Shown here piece by piece: positions 8,879-17,458 of a DNA stretch of 64,000 bases (position 1 is the stretch's first letter; each line of letters begins with the position of its first letter). The translations under genes were made by a program, and so were the position numbers. Location of the stretch: NCBI RefSeq assembly GCF_014191495.1, contig NZ_JACHWR010000001.1, forward strand, positions 1,612,001 to 1,676,000, in the 5' to 3' direction. The notes beneath the pieces were generated by a model. The model made no database searches, was not told the DNA's origin, and saw only the letters and a program-made list of their open reading frames with translations. This stretch comes from Nocardioides soli (GTDB lineage Bacteria > Actinomycetota > Actinomycetes > Propionibacteriales > Nocardioidaceae).

Positions 8879-9685
8879 TCAGGCGACACCCGTCGACGCG
8901 GCTCCGCCCAGGCGCTCGCGCATCTCGGAGAGGATGCGGGAGAGCAGCCGCGAGACCTGCATCTGCGTGACGCCGAGCTCGGCGCCGATCTCGGCCTGCG
9001 TGCGGTCCTCCACGAAGCGCAGGTAGAGGATCAGCCGGTCCCGCGGCTTCAGGTCCTTGGTCAGGGTCCGCAGGATGGTCCGGGCCTCGGCGGCGTCCCA
9101 CTCGTTGAACTGGTCCTCGTCGACGAGGAGCTCGCCCCGGGCCTCGGCATGGTCGGCCTGGCCGACCGGGGCGTCGAGGGACACCGGCGCGAAGCAGCCC
9201 TGCGCCTCCTCCGCCCGGGTGACGTCCTCGACGGAGATGCCGAGGCGGTCGGCGATCTGCTCCGGGGTCTCGCGCACCCCGCCGCTGCGCTTCGCGTCCT
9301 GGGCCAGCAGCGCCTGCACCTCCTGGACCCGGCGCGGTGGCCGCACCGCCCAGCCGTGGTCGCGGAAGTAGCGCTTGACCTCACCCGAGATCGTCGGCAC
9401 GGCGTAGGTCAGGAAGTCCTCGGCCTTGTCGGGTTCGAAGCGGTTCGCGGCGCGCACCAGCGCGAGACACGCGACCTGCTCAAGGTCTTCGAGGGGGATG
9501 CCGCGGTTGCGGTAGCGCCGCGCGATCGAGCGCGCGACCTCGACGTTCGCGACGACCACCTCGTCGAGGAGCCGCTGCCGTTCGGCGCGGTCGGCGGTCT
9601 GTGCCTGCCCGAGCAACTGATTGGTCTGGTTCGATCGCGCCGTACGGTCGGGCGCCCGACGCGAGCCCTGCAGTGGAGCGCTCAT
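8879..9685 (-). CDS. SigB/SigF-type alternative sigma factor (group 3)
   Basis: 268 residues. Region 2 is seen as ARSIARRYRNRGIPLEDLEQVA followed by AVPTISGEVKRYFRDH, the signature of the SigB/SigF stress group. Region 3 follows (EQIADRLGISVEDV). Region 4 ends in the helix-turn-helix ELGVTQMQVSRLLSRIL. The ATG at 9685 gives the usual length. A SigB-like promoter sits directly upstream, which suggests autoregulation. The neighbouring RsbW-like protein is the probable partner. Confidence 0.9.
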   Translation of the reverse strand: MSAPLQGSRRAPDRTARSNQTNQLLGQAQTADRAERQRLLDEVVVANVEVARSIARRYRNRGIPLEDLEQVACLALVRAANRFEPDKAEDFLTYAVPTISGEVKRYFRDHGWAVRPPRRVQEVQALLAQDAKRSGGVRETPEQIADRLGISVEDVTRAEEAQGCFAPVSLDAPVGQADHAEARGELLVDEDQFNEWDAAEARTILRTLTKDLKPRDRLILYLRFVEDRTQAEIGAELGVTQMQVSRLLSRILSEMRERLGGAASTGVA

Positions 9686-9694
9686 GAAGAGGTG

Positions 9695-9721
9695 ATGCCC
9701 GCAAGGACGGGCCCACCAAAC
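9695..9721 (-). promoter_or_regulatory. Candidate SigB-type autoregulatory promoter
   Basis: On the minus strand GTTT (9721-9718) is followed after 17 bases by GGGCAT (9700-9695), close to the GTTT-N15-17-GGGTA pattern used by SigB/SigF-group factors. The start codon at 9685 would lie very near the transcription start, so the transcript could be nearly leaderless. Confidence 0.4.
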
Positions 9722-9759
9722 ACCGCACCCCTCACCCGGACGGGTGGTTTTCGCGCAGG

Positions 9760-10041
9760 TCAGGCGCCGTTCTGGGCGGTGTCGTCCTTGCGGTCGGGCT
9801 CCACCGTCGGCATCGGGGTCGGCTTCTTGTCCGACGGGTCGTAGAGTCCGGCCTCCTCGGCGGCCTCGGCCTTGCGCAGCTGCTTGACCAGGCTGAAGCC
9901 CAGGAAGGCGACCGCGAGGATCAGCCCGATGAAGATGGCGAAGGCCAGCCACCCGGCCTTGACGTCCTTGGCCTCCGGCACCTCGTCGACCAGAGCCACG
10001 ACGTACGAGAGCACCTGCGGGACGGCGGTCAGCACCTGCAT
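9760..10041 (-). CDS. Small single-span membrane protein next to mca
   Basis: 93 residues with one clear transmembrane helix (AFAIFIGLILAVAFLGFSLV, about residues 33-52) and a charged cytoplasmic tail rich in Lys, Glu, Asp and Pro. It lies 12 bases downstream of mca in the same operon. Homologous small membrane proteins follow mca in many actinobacteria. Function unknown. Confidence 0.75.
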   Translation of the reverse strand: MQVLTAVPQVLSYVVALVDEVPEAKDVKAGWLAFAIFIGLILAVAFLGFSLVKQLRKAEAAEEAGLYDPSDKKPTPMPTVEPDRKDDTAQNGA

Positions 10042-10053
10042 GGGTCCAGTCTC

Positions 10054-10959
10054 TCAGGAGGGGGTATCGATGCCGGCGAAGAGGTCGTCCTCGGGGGTCC
10101 GAGTGGTGACCCGGCTCTCCACCAGCTCGAAGTCCTCGGTCGGCCAGACCTCGACCTGGAGCTCGCGCGGGATCGCGAACCAGAAGCCGTCGGGGTCGAT
10201 CTGCGTCGCGTGCGCGAGCAGCGCCTGGTCACGCACCCCGAAGTAGTCGGAGCAGGGCACCCGCGTGGTGATCCGCGCGTCCCACTCGGGCTCGGGCTTC
10301 CACTCCTGGAGGCGCTCGGCGTAGGGCGACTCGAGGCCGTGGGCACGCATCGCCTCGTCGATCGCCAGCATCCGCGGCCGGTTGAAGGAGTGGTGGTAGT
10401 AGAGCTTGAGCACCTGCCAGGGCTCGCCGAGTTCGGGGTAGCGCTCCGGATCGGCGGCCGCGGCGAACGCCTCGACGCTGATCTGGTGGCACTTGATGTG
10501 GTCGGGGTGCGGGTAGCCGCCGCGCTCGTCGTACGTCGTCATCACGTGCGGGCGGAACTCGCGGATCAGCCTCACCAGCGGCGCGGTCGCCTCCTCGAGC
10601 GGCACCAGCCCGAAGCAGCCCTCGGGCAGCGGCGGCTTGGGGTCGCCGTCGGGCCAACCGGAGTCGACGAAACCCAGCCAGTCCTGGCGGATCCCGAGGA
10701 TGTCGCGGGCCCGCTCCATCTCCTGGCGCCGGATCTCGGTGATGTTCTCGAGGATGTCGGGCCGGTCCATCTTCGGGTTGAGGATCGACCCGCGCTCGCC
10801 GCCGGTGCAGGTGGCCACGTGCACGTCGACGCCCTGCGCGACGTACATGGCCGTGCTGGCCGCGCCCTTGCTCGACTCGTCGTCGGGGTGGGCGTGAACG
10901 TGCATGAGCCGATACCCCTCGCGGGGTCGGCTGGCGGGCGCGGAGGGGTGCTGGCTCAC
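10054..10959 (-). CDS. mca: Mycothiol S-conjugate amidase
   Basis: 301 residues, of the LmbE/PIG-L zinc deacetylase fold. Zinc and catalytic motifs are H24-PDDE and H151-PDH154. The opening VHAHPDDESSKGAAS and the GERGSILNP segment distinguish Mca from the biosynthetic deacetylase MshB. It cleaves mycothiol conjugates to mercapturic acids and glucosaminyl-inositol, a detoxification step in actinobacteria. The GTG start is chosen from length and the preceding -10-like TACCAT (10971-10966); a Shine-Dalgarno is not obvious, so the message may be leaderless. Confidence 0.95.
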   Translation of the reverse strand: MSQHPSAPASRPREGYRLMHVHAHPDDESSKGAASTAMYVAQGVDVHVATCTGGERGSILNPKMDRPDILENITEIRRQEMERARDILGIRQDWLGFVDSGWPDGDPKPPLPEGCFGLVPLEEATAPLVRLIREFRPHVMTTYDERGGYPHPDHIKCHQISVEAFAAAADPERYPELGEPWQVLKLYYHHSFNRPRMLAIDEAMRAHGLESPYAERLQEWKPEPEWDARITTRVPCSDYFGVRDQALLAHATQIDPDGFWFAIPRELQVEVWPTEDFELVESRVTTRTPEDDLFAGIDTPS

Positions 10960-10981
10960 CGGGCAATGGTAGGGGGTGCCC

Positions 10982-11053
10982 CTCCGGCACCGGTCGTCGC
11001 GCAGCGGGCCGGTGCCGGAGCGTCACCCCCAGGATGGGACGATCTGGGGGTGA
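10982..11053. promoter_or_regulatory. Two perfect inverted repeats in the mca/DUF4307 divergent region
   Basis: The first has 12-bp arms at 10982-10993 and 11009-11020 with a 15-base loop. The second has 10-bp arms tcacccccag (11023-11032) and ctgggggtga (11044-11053) with an 11-base loop. The right arm of the second contains the GTG start of the DUF4307 gene and would hide it in an mRNA hairpin. The promoters of both divergent genes must lie among these repeats. Confidence 0.55.
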
Positions 11054-11448
11054 GCCAGACGACCGATCTCGCCGAACGCTACGGCGCGCCGTCGCCCCGG
11101 CGCCGCCAGGCGCTGATCGGCGTCTGCGTGGTCGTCGTCGCGGCGTTCGCGGGCTGGCTCGGCTGGGCCATCTGGGACCAGTCCACGCCGGAGGCGCGCT
11201 CGGATCTCGTGGGCTACCGCGTGGTCAACGAGCACCACGCGGTCGCGACCATCGAGGTGCGGCTCTCCGACGACGACGTCGAGGCCTCGTGCACGCTGCG
11301 CGCGTTCGCCGAGGACCACAACGTGGTCGGGGAGCTGGTGTTCACCCCCCAGCACGGGCGCAACGAGCAGGACGTCCGCACGGAGCGACGCGCGACCTCG
11401 GTCGAGCTGCTCGGCTGCACGACGGCGGAGCAGCGGCGACCGCGCTGA
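11050..11448 (+). CDS. DUF4307 membrane-anchored protein
   Basis: 132 residues. A cytoplasmic N-terminus with RYGAPSPRRR precedes one transmembrane helix (about residues 22-42) and an external beta-rich domain, the layout of DUF4307. The gene lies divergent from mca, its usual neighbour in actinobacteria. GTG at 11050 is preceded by a G-rich stretch and lies within an inverted repeat. No catalytic motif is seen. Confidence 0.8.
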   Translation: MSQTTDLAERYGAPSPRRRQALIGVCVVVVAAFAGWLGWAIWDQSTPEARSDLVGYRVVNEHHAVATIEVRLSDDDVEASCTLRAFAEDHNVVGELVFTPQHGRNEQDVRTERRATSVELLGCTTAEQRRPR

Positions 11449-11672
11449 CCGGTCGTCACCCCGACCGGGGACCGTCGGTTTCGACCTGCGTTCCCCGCGG
11501 CCGGTTGTTAGACTTGTCGTTCTGACGCTCCCGCAGGGCCGTCGACGAGCGGCCCGAGCGCAAATCGCACACGATCAGATCAGTGCGGCGCCGTTCGACG
11601 GCACTCAGGGCGGGACACCACCACCGGCGGAACCGATTTCCGCCGTACCTCGATGTAAGCAGGAGTTACCCG

Positions 11673-12182
11673 ATGACGCAGGCAGCAGAGCAGGGCAAGG
11701 TCTGGCTGACCCAGGACGCCTTCGACAAGCTCAAGCAGGAGCTGGAGGACCTCAAGGGCCCCCGGCGCCAGGAGGTCATCGCCCGCATCAGTGCTGCCCG
11801 CGACGAGGGCGACCTCAAGGAGAACGGCGGTTACCACGCCGCCCGCGAGGAGCAGGGCAAGCTCGAGGGTCGGATCCGTCAGCTCGAGGACATGCTGCGC
11901 CGCGCCGAGGTCGGCGAGACCCCGCCCGACGACGGCGTCGTCGAGCCCGGCATGAAGGTCACCTACAAGTTCGTCGGCGATGACGACGACGAGACCGAGA
12001 CGTTCCTGCTCGGCGCCCGCGAGATGGAGGACGTCTCGGACGGGCTCAAGGTCTACTCGCCGCAGTCCCCGCTCGGCACCGCGATCATCGGCGCCAACAA
12101 GGGCGACACCGTCTCCTACGAGGCACCCAACGGCAAGATGCTCCAGGTCGTCATCGTCGACGCGGTGCCGTTCACGAACTGA
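11673..12182 (+). CDS. greA: Transcription elongation factor GreA
   Basis: 169 residues. An N-terminal antiparallel coiled coil (about residues 10-85, with the acidic tip AARDEGDLKENGGYHAA) is followed by the FKBP-like C-terminal domain ending in YEAPNG. GreA rescues backtracked RNA polymerase by stimulating transcript cleavage. The ATG is preceded by aggag at 11661-11665. The 224-base region upstream contains no other gene, and a possible -10 TAGACT is at 11509-11514. Confidence 0.95.
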   Translation: MTQAAEQGKVWLTQDAFDKLKQELEDLKGPRRQEVIARISAARDEGDLKENGGYHAAREEQGKLEGRIRQLEDMLRRAEVGETPPDDGVVEPGMKVTYKFVGDDDDETETFLLGAREMEDVSDGLKVYSPQSPLGTAIIGANKGDTVSYEAPNGKMLQVVIVDAVPFTN

Positions 12183-12356
12183 GCCCGCGCGGCCCAAACC
12201 CCTGGCCCAGGCCGGGCTCCGGCGCACGCTCGTGTGCCTGAGCTCGGTCTGGACCAGTTGCGCCCCAAATAGGGCATTTGCCCCGGAACCAGGGGCATCC
12301 GCGGTCGTCCCATCGTCTAGTGGTCTCGTCATGCCCCTGGGAAAGGACCACCGACG

Positions 12357-13598
12357 ATGTCGTTGTCGTTGACGAGACCGCTGCGCCGCCTGCTGGCACC
12401 GATCCTGGCACTCGCCGTTGCCGGATCCCTGGTGGCCGCCGCTGCCCCCACGAGCGCCGCCGACGGCGGCACCAAGAGACCGGACATCGTCGGCGGCGGC
12501 ACCTCGAGCACCGCCAAGTTCCCCTGGCAGGTGCGGCTGGAGATCCAGACCAACGAAGGAGTCGGGCTCTGCGGAGGTGCCATCGTCCACCCCCGGATCG
12601 TGCTCACCGCCGCGCACTGCCTGGTCAATAGTCAAGGTCAGCCGGCAGTTCAGGCGGCGCGCGCCTACTTCGGCCGGGACCAGGCGACGGCCGGCGGCGT
12701 CACCGCTGATGCGAGCTTCTATGACGTCGCGTCCGGCTACAACCACAACGCCACCGACAACGACTTCGGCCTGCTGTACTTCAGCAGCGCCATTCCAGCC
12801 GCTTATGCACCCATCAAGATCGCCGGGCCCACCGAAGGAGCCCTCTGGCGCGCTGGCCGTACTGCGACGGTGGCTGGATTCGGCAACGTCTCCGAAGGCG
12901 GCCAGACCAGCCCCACCCTGCAGGAGGTCGCGATGCCGATCCATGCAGACGCAACCTGTACGAGCGCCTATGGTTCACGCTTCTTCGCCTTCAGTATGTT
13001 GTGCGCTGGTGCAGTCGAGGGTGGCAAGAGCACGTGCCAGGGCGACAGCGGGGGGCCACTGGTCGTGCCCGGCGACAACGGCGTCTGGCGCATCGCCGGG
13101 ATCGTGAGCTGGGCCGAGGGCTGCGCGCGCCCCAACCGACCTACCGTCTTCACCCGGATCGCCGACCCGGCGATGAGCGCTCGCGTGATGTCCCAGGTGC
13201 AGCAGTTCAAGACCGCTCAGCCGTCGCTCTTCCCCGGCCTGGAGTCCACCATCGACATCATCGGCTCCGGCGCGGTCCCGCTCGGGTGCAGCGCGGCGAA
13301 CGGCGCGGCGGCGAGCGCCGCGAGCGCGGTCGCGTCCGCGCAGGCCGCGGCCACCCAGGCCGCCACGAAGCTGACGAAGGCCAAGAAGAAGCAGAAGAAG
13401 GCGACCGCCACGCTGAAGAAGCTGAAGAAGAAGCACGCCGCCAAGAACAAGATCAAGAAGGCCACCGAGGCGAAGAAGAAGGCCAAGAAGAAGGCCAAGA
13501 AGGCGCAGGGCGCGGCGACCAGCGCCCAGAGCAACCTGTCCTCGGCCCAGGCGGCCAGCGCCAACGCGGCGGCGGCCGCGACCGGCGCCTGCTCCTAG
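12357..13598 (+). CDS. Secreted chymotrypsin-fold serine protease with Lys/Ala-rich C-terminal tail
   Basis: 413 residues. A signal peptide (about 1-35) is followed by a short propeptide and the activation sequence IVGG at residue 44. The triad is H87 (TAAHC), D136 (DNDFGLL) and S231 (GDSGGP). The residue six before the catalytic Ser is Ser225, where trypsin has Asp, so trypsin-like Arg/Lys specificity is not expected. Residues about 310-413 form a low-complexity Ala/Lys tail with many KKK runs, predicted as a long charged helix, ending in a Cys. Such a tail could bind cell wall or DNA. The middle of the gene has codons less GC-rich than its neighbours, which hints at transfer. Confidence 0.88.
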   Translation: MSLSLTRPLRRLLAPILALAVAGSLVAAAAPTSAADGGTKRPDIVGGGTSSTAKFPWQVRLEIQTNEGVGLCGGAIVHPRIVLTAAHCLVNSQGQPAVQAARAYFGRDQATAGGVTADASFYDVASGYNHNATDNDFGLLYFSSAIPAAYAPIKIAGPTEGALWRAGRTATVAGFGNVSEGGQTSPTLQEVAMPIHADATCTSAYGSRFFAFSMLCAGAVEGGKSTCQGDSGGPLVVPGDNGVWRIAGIVSWAEGCARPNRPTVFTRIADPAMSARVMSQVQQFKTAQPSLFPGLESTIDIIGSGAVPLGCSAANGAAASAASAVASAQAAATQAATKLTKAKKKQKKATATLKKLKKKHAAKNKIKKATEAKKKAKKKAKKAQGAATSAQSNLSSAQAASANAAAAATGACS

Positions 13599-13604
13599 CA
13601 CGAC

Positions 13605-13652
13605 GAGTCGGCGCAAAGTGACCCACCTCAGCGGGCGACTTTGCGCCGACTC
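13605..13652. terminator. Bidirectional terminator hairpin
   Basis: Perfect 15-bp arms gagtcggcgcaaagt (13605-13619) and its complement (13638-13652) with an 18-base loop. It sits exactly between the stop codons of the convergent protease and threonine ammonia-lyase genes. There is no U-tract. Confidence 0.8.
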
Positions 13653-13655
13653 GGC

Positions 13656-14870
13656 CTACTCGTAGACCCGGTAGCCGTGCTCGCGCAGGCGGCTGAGCAG
13701 CTGCTCGGTGTGCGGGGTGCCGCGGGTCTCGAGCTGGAGGTGCACCTCGACCTCGTCGACGTGGAGCGTGGGCGAGATCCGCTCGTGGGCGACCTCGAGC
13801 ACGTTCGCACCGACCGCGCTGACCTCGCCCAGGAGCTGCGCCAGGCCGCCGGGCACGTCGGGGATGAGCACCCGCAGGTTCAGGTAGCGCCCGGCGGCGG
13901 CCATGCCGTGCCGGATCACCTTGCCGAGCAGCAGCGGGTCGATGTTGCCGCCGGAGAGGACCGCCACGGCGGGCGTCGCGAACGCGGTCGGGTGCTCCAG
14001 CAGGGCCGCCACGGCGGCGGCTCCGGCCGGCTCGACGACCAGCTTCGCCCGCTCGAGCGTGGCCAGGACGGCGCGCGCCAGCGCGTCCTCGCTCACCGTG
14101 AGGATCTCGTCGACGTGGTCGCGCACTGCCGCGAACGTGATGTCCCCCGGCCGGCCGACCGCGATGCCGTCGGCCATCGTCTTCATCGACTCCAGCGCCA
14201 CCGGCGCGCCGTGGGCCAGCGAGCCGGGGTACGCCGCGGCGCCCTCCGCCTGCACGCCCACGACCCGCACCTCGGGCCTGAGCGCCTTCACCGCGAGCGC
14301 GATGCCGGCCAGCAGTCCCCCGCCACCGGTGGGCACCAGCACCGTCTCGACGTCCGGCGTCTGCTCGAGGATCTCCAGGCCGGCGGTGCCCTGGCCGGCG
14401 ACGATGTCGACGTGGTCGAAGGGGTGGATCAGCACCGCCCCGGTGCGCTGGGCGAAGGCCTGCGCCTCGACCAGCGCGTCCTCCAGGTAGCGGCCGTGGA
14501 AGACGACCTCCGCGCCGTACCCCCGGGTCGCCTTCTCCTTGGGGATCGGCGCCCCCTCGGGCATGAAGACCGTGGCCTTGATGCCCAGCAGCTGCGCGGC
14601 GAGCGCGACGCCCTGGGCGTGGTTGCCGGCTGACGCGGCGACGACGCCGTGCGCCCGCTCCTCGGCCGAGAGCCGCGAGATGCGCAGGTAGGCGCCGCGG
14701 GTCTTGAACGAGCCGGTGCGCTGGAGGTTCTCGCACTTCAGTGAGACCGGGCCGCCCGCCAGCGCCGAGAGCCAGCGGGACTCCTCCATCGGCGTCTCGA
14801 TCGCGACGCCGCGCAGCACCTCGCGGGCCGCGCGGATGTCGGCCAGGCCGACGGTCGGCACCTCAGTCAT
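13656..14870 (-). CDS. ilvA: Threonine ammonia-lyase
   Basis: 404 residues. Fold-type II PLP enzyme: the Schiff-base lysine is K56 in TGSFKTRGA, with the substrate loop SAGNHAQG and the phosphate-binding GGGGLLAG. An ACT-like regulatory domain occupies about residues 325-404, the shorter single-ACT form seen in TdcB-like and actinobacterial IlvA enzymes. It deaminates threonine to 2-oxobutanoate for isoleucine synthesis or catabolism. Its start overlaps the end of the upstream AI-2E family gene by eight bases. Confidence 0.92.
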   Translation of the reverse strand: MTEVPTVGLADIRAAREVLRGVAIETPMEESRWLSALAGGPVSLKCENLQRTGSFKTRGAYLRISRLSAEERAHGVVAASAGNHAQGVALAAQLLGIKATVFMPEGAPIPKEKATRGYGAEVVFHGRYLEDALVEAQAFAQRTGAVLIHPFDHVDIVAGQGTAGLEILEQTPDVETVLVPTGGGGLLAGIALAVKALRPEVRVVGVQAEGAAAYPGSLAHGAPVALESMKTMADGIAVGRPGDITFAAVRDHVDEILTVSEDALARAVLATLERAKLVVEPAGAAAVAALLEHPTAFATPAVAVLSGGNIDPLLLGKVIRHGMAAAGRYLNLRVLIPDVPGGLAQLLGEVSAVGANVLEVAHERISPTLHVDEVEVHLQLETRGTPHTEQLLSRLREHGYRVYE

Positions 14871-16233
14871 CGTGCGTCTCCTCGCCGGGCGCCGCGGACG
14901 TCGCCCCCATCTCCTCGTAGTCCTCCGCCAGCTCCTCGACCGGATCGTCGCCGACCGAGGTGTTGGAGGCCAGGTGCTGGATCACGGCGTTGAGCGCCGC
15001 GGCCAGGGGTACGGCGACCAGCGCGCCCGCGATCCCGGCGACCAGCACACCACAGGCGATCGCGACGATCACGCCAAGGGGGTGCAGCGACACCCAGCGG
15101 CCCATCAGGAAGGGCTGCAGGACGTGGCCCTCGAGCTGCTGGACCCCGATCACGACCCCGAGCATGATCAGCGCGGTGATCGGGCCCTGGTCGACCAGCG
15201 CCACCAGCACCGCGACCGTGCCGGCGATCGTGGCACCGATCATCGGCACGAAGGCGCCGAGGAAGACGAGCACGCCGATGGCCAGCACGAACGGCACCTG
15301 CAGGATCGCCGCGCCGATCATGATGCCGATGGAGTCGACCGCGGCGACGATCACGGTCGCGCGCACGAACTGGGTCAGCGAGATCCAGGCGACCCGGCCG
15401 GAGCCGTCGGTGTGCTCCCGGGCCGCGCGCGGGGCGAGCCGGACCACCCAGCTCCAGATCCGCGCGCCGTCGGCGAGGAAGAAGTACGTCGAGAACAGCA
15501 CGATGAAGAAGCCCGCGACCACGTGGCCCAGCGCGGCGCCGACCTCCGTCACCTGCCCGACGACGTCCTCGCCCTGGGCGTAGCCGCGCAGCCCGTCCTG
15601 CGCCCGGTCGATGTACTCGTTGATCTGGGAGTCGCTGGCCTGGAGCGGACCGGTCTTGAGCCAGCTCTTGATCTCGTCGAGGCCCTTGACCGCCTGCCCG
15701 GCGAGGTCGGTGGCGCCGTTGGCCACCTGCTGCCCGGCGAACGTGAGCAGCGCGACCACGAAGCCGATGCCCGCGATCACCACGAGCAGCGCCGCCAACC
15801 CCCGCGGGAAGCCGATCCGATCGAGACCGTCGACGACCGGGATCGCCAGTGCCGTGATCAGCAGGGCGATCGCGAGCGGCACCGTCACGACGGCGAAGAA
15901 CGCGACCAGCCAGAGCAGCAGGTAGCCCGCGCCCGCGATGACCAGGAACCGCCAGGCCCAGGCGGCCGTGAGGTCGAGGCCCCAGGGCACCTGCGCGCGG
16001 CTGAAGTTCGACCTGCCGCCGGTCACGGTGACGGGGACGGGCTGGGCCCGGCGCTCGTCGCGCAGCTGCGCCCACTGGTGGGCCAGGCGCGCGGCGATCC
16101 CCTCCTCGCCCTCCTGCTGATCGTCGTCGGGCCGCTGCCGCAGATGGATGAGCGGCAGGCGACGCCGACCCGGGTCCCCCTCCTCCGGTCCGGGGGTGGG
16201 GACGTCGTCGGGCCCGTCAGCGTCATTGCTCAC
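14863..16233 (-). CDS. AI-2E family (PerM-like) membrane permease
   Basis: 456 residues, GTG start. A charged N-terminal segment precedes about eight transmembrane helices in the PF01594 arrangement, with a long soluble loop after the third helix (GQQVANGATDLAGQAVKGLDE) and the conserved ILGVVIGVQQLEGHVLQPFLMG-like region, here split by its usual Gly-Gln-Gln-Leu-Glu core. Members transport diverse solutes, and the substrate cannot be read here. Overlap with ilvA suggests shared transcription only. Confidence 0.85.
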   Translation of the reverse strand: MSNDADGPDDVPTPGPEEGDPGRRRLPLIHLRQRPDDDQQEGEEGIAARLAHQWAQLRDERRAQPVPVTVTGGRSNFSRAQVPWGLDLTAAWAWRFLVIAGAGYLLLWLVAFFAVVTVPLAIALLITALAIPVVDGLDRIGFPRGLAALLVVIAGIGFVVALLTFAGQQVANGATDLAGQAVKGLDEIKSWLKTGPLQASDSQINEYIDRAQDGLRGYAQGEDVVGQVTEVGAALGHVVAGFFIVLFSTYFFLADGARIWSWVVRLAPRAAREHTDGSGRVAWISLTQFVRATVIVAAVDSIGIMIGAAILQVPFVLAIGVLVFLGAFVPMIGATIAGTVAVLVALVDQGPITALIMLGVVIGVQQLEGHVLQPFLMGRWVSLHPLGVIVAIACGVLVAGIAGALVAVPLAAALNAVIQHLASNTSVGDDPVEELAEDYEEMGATSAAPGEETHDD

Positions 16234-16280
16234 GGCGACAACTTATCCCCGAGCCCTCCGCGGTCGGCGTCTCTCGACGG

Positions 16281-17444
16281 TCAGCCGAGGGCGCGTTCCA
16301 GGTCGGCCACCAGGTCGTCGGCGGTCTCGATGCCGACGCTGAGCCGCACCAGGTCGGCCGGCACCTCGAGCTCGGTGCCCGCCACGCTGGCATGGGTCAT
16401 CCGGCCGGGGTGCTCGATGAGCGACTCGACGCCGCCCAGCGACTCCCCGAGCGTGAACACCTCGGTGCGCTCGCAGACCTGGAGGGCGTGCTGCTCGCCG
16501 CCGGTGACGCGGAAGGACACCATTCCGCCGTACCGCCGCATCTGCCGCTGGGCGACCTCGTGCCCGGGGTGGGTCTCGAGTCCGGGGTAGATCACGTCGC
16601 CGACCTTCGGGTGGCTGGTCAGGAAGTCGACCACCCGCTCGGCGTTGTCGCAGTGGCGCTCCATCCGCAGCGCGAGCGTCTTGAGGCCGCGCAGGGTGAG
16701 CCAGGAGTCGAACGGGCCGGCGACGGCGCCGATGGCGTTCTGGTGGAACTCGACCTGCTCGGCGAGGTCGAGGTCCCTCACGACGAGCGCGCCGCCGACC
16801 ACGTCGGAGTGGCCGCCGCAGTACTTGGTCGTCGAGTGCACGACGACGTCGGCGCCGAGCGTGAGCGGCTGCTGGAGGTACGGCGAGGCGAAGGTGTTGT
16901 CGACGACCAGCAGCGCCCCGGCGTCGTGGGCGACGGCGGCGAGCGCCGCGATGTCGCCGATGTTGAGCAGCGGGTTGGTCGGCGTCTCGATCCAGACCAG
17001 CTTGGTCTCGCCGGGCTGGATCGCCCGCGCGACCGCGTCGGGGTCGGAGACCGGCGCCGGGCTGTGGTCGAGACCCCAGGCCTTCTCGACCTTGTCGAAG
17101 AGCCGGAAGGTGCCGCCGTAGGCGTCGTCGGGGATCACGACGTGGTCGCCGGGACGGCAGGTGGCCCGCACCAGGGTGTCCTCGGCGGCCAAGCCGGACG
17201 CGAACGCGAACCCGCGCTCCCCCTCCTCCAGCGCCGCGATGTTGCCCTCCAGGGCGGTGCGGGTCGGGTTGGCGGAGCGGCTGTACTCGTAGCCCCCGCG
17301 CAGGCCGCCGACGCCGTCCTGCTTGTAGGTGCTGGTCGCGTAGATCGGCGGGATCACCGCGCCGGTGGTCGGGTCGGGCTCGTAGCCCGCGTGGATCGCC
17401 CGTGTCTCGAAGCCGGCCTTGTGTCGGTGCTGCTGCTCACTCAT
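16281..17444 (-). CDS. metB: Cystathionine gamma-synthase
   Basis: 387 residues. Fold-type I PLP enzyme of the Cys/Met metabolism family. The Schiff-base lysine is K207 in HSTTKYCGGHSD, and YEYSRSANPTR and SLGGVESLIEHP are the family's phosphate and substrate loops. The sequence fits the actinobacterial MetB group, which condenses O-acetyl- or O-succinylhomoserine with cysteine. Some members also act as cystathionine gamma-lyases. Together with cystathionine beta-synthase at 45346 it could support both directions of transsulfuration. Confidence 0.9.
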   Translation of the reverse strand: MSEQQHRHKAGFETRAIHAGYEPDPTTGAVIPPIYATSTYKQDGVGGLRGGYEYSRSANPTRTALEGNIAALEEGERGFAFASGLAAEDTLVRATCRPGDHVVIPDDAYGGTFRLFDKVEKAWGLDHSPAPVSDPDAVARAIQPGETKLVWIETPTNPLLNIGDIAALAAVAHDAGALLVVDNTFASPYLQQPLTLGADVVVHSTTKYCGGHSDVVGGALVVRDLDLAEQVEFHQNAIGAVAGPFDSWLTLRGLKTLALRMERHCDNAERVVDFLTSHPKVGDVIYPGLETHPGHEVAQRQMRRYGGMVSFRVTGGEQHALQVCERTEVFTLGESLGGVESLIEHPGRMTHASVAGTELEVPADLVRLSVGIETADDLVADLERALG

Positions 17445-17458
17445 GACTGGGAGGCTAC

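Noticed and set aside
12183..12356. Small gene between greA and the protease
   Set aside because: No frame with a ribosome site and sensible composition was found in this 174-base gap.
17445..17458. SAM or other riboswitch before metB
   Set aside because: Only 14 bases separate metB from the doc gene, too short for a riboswitch.
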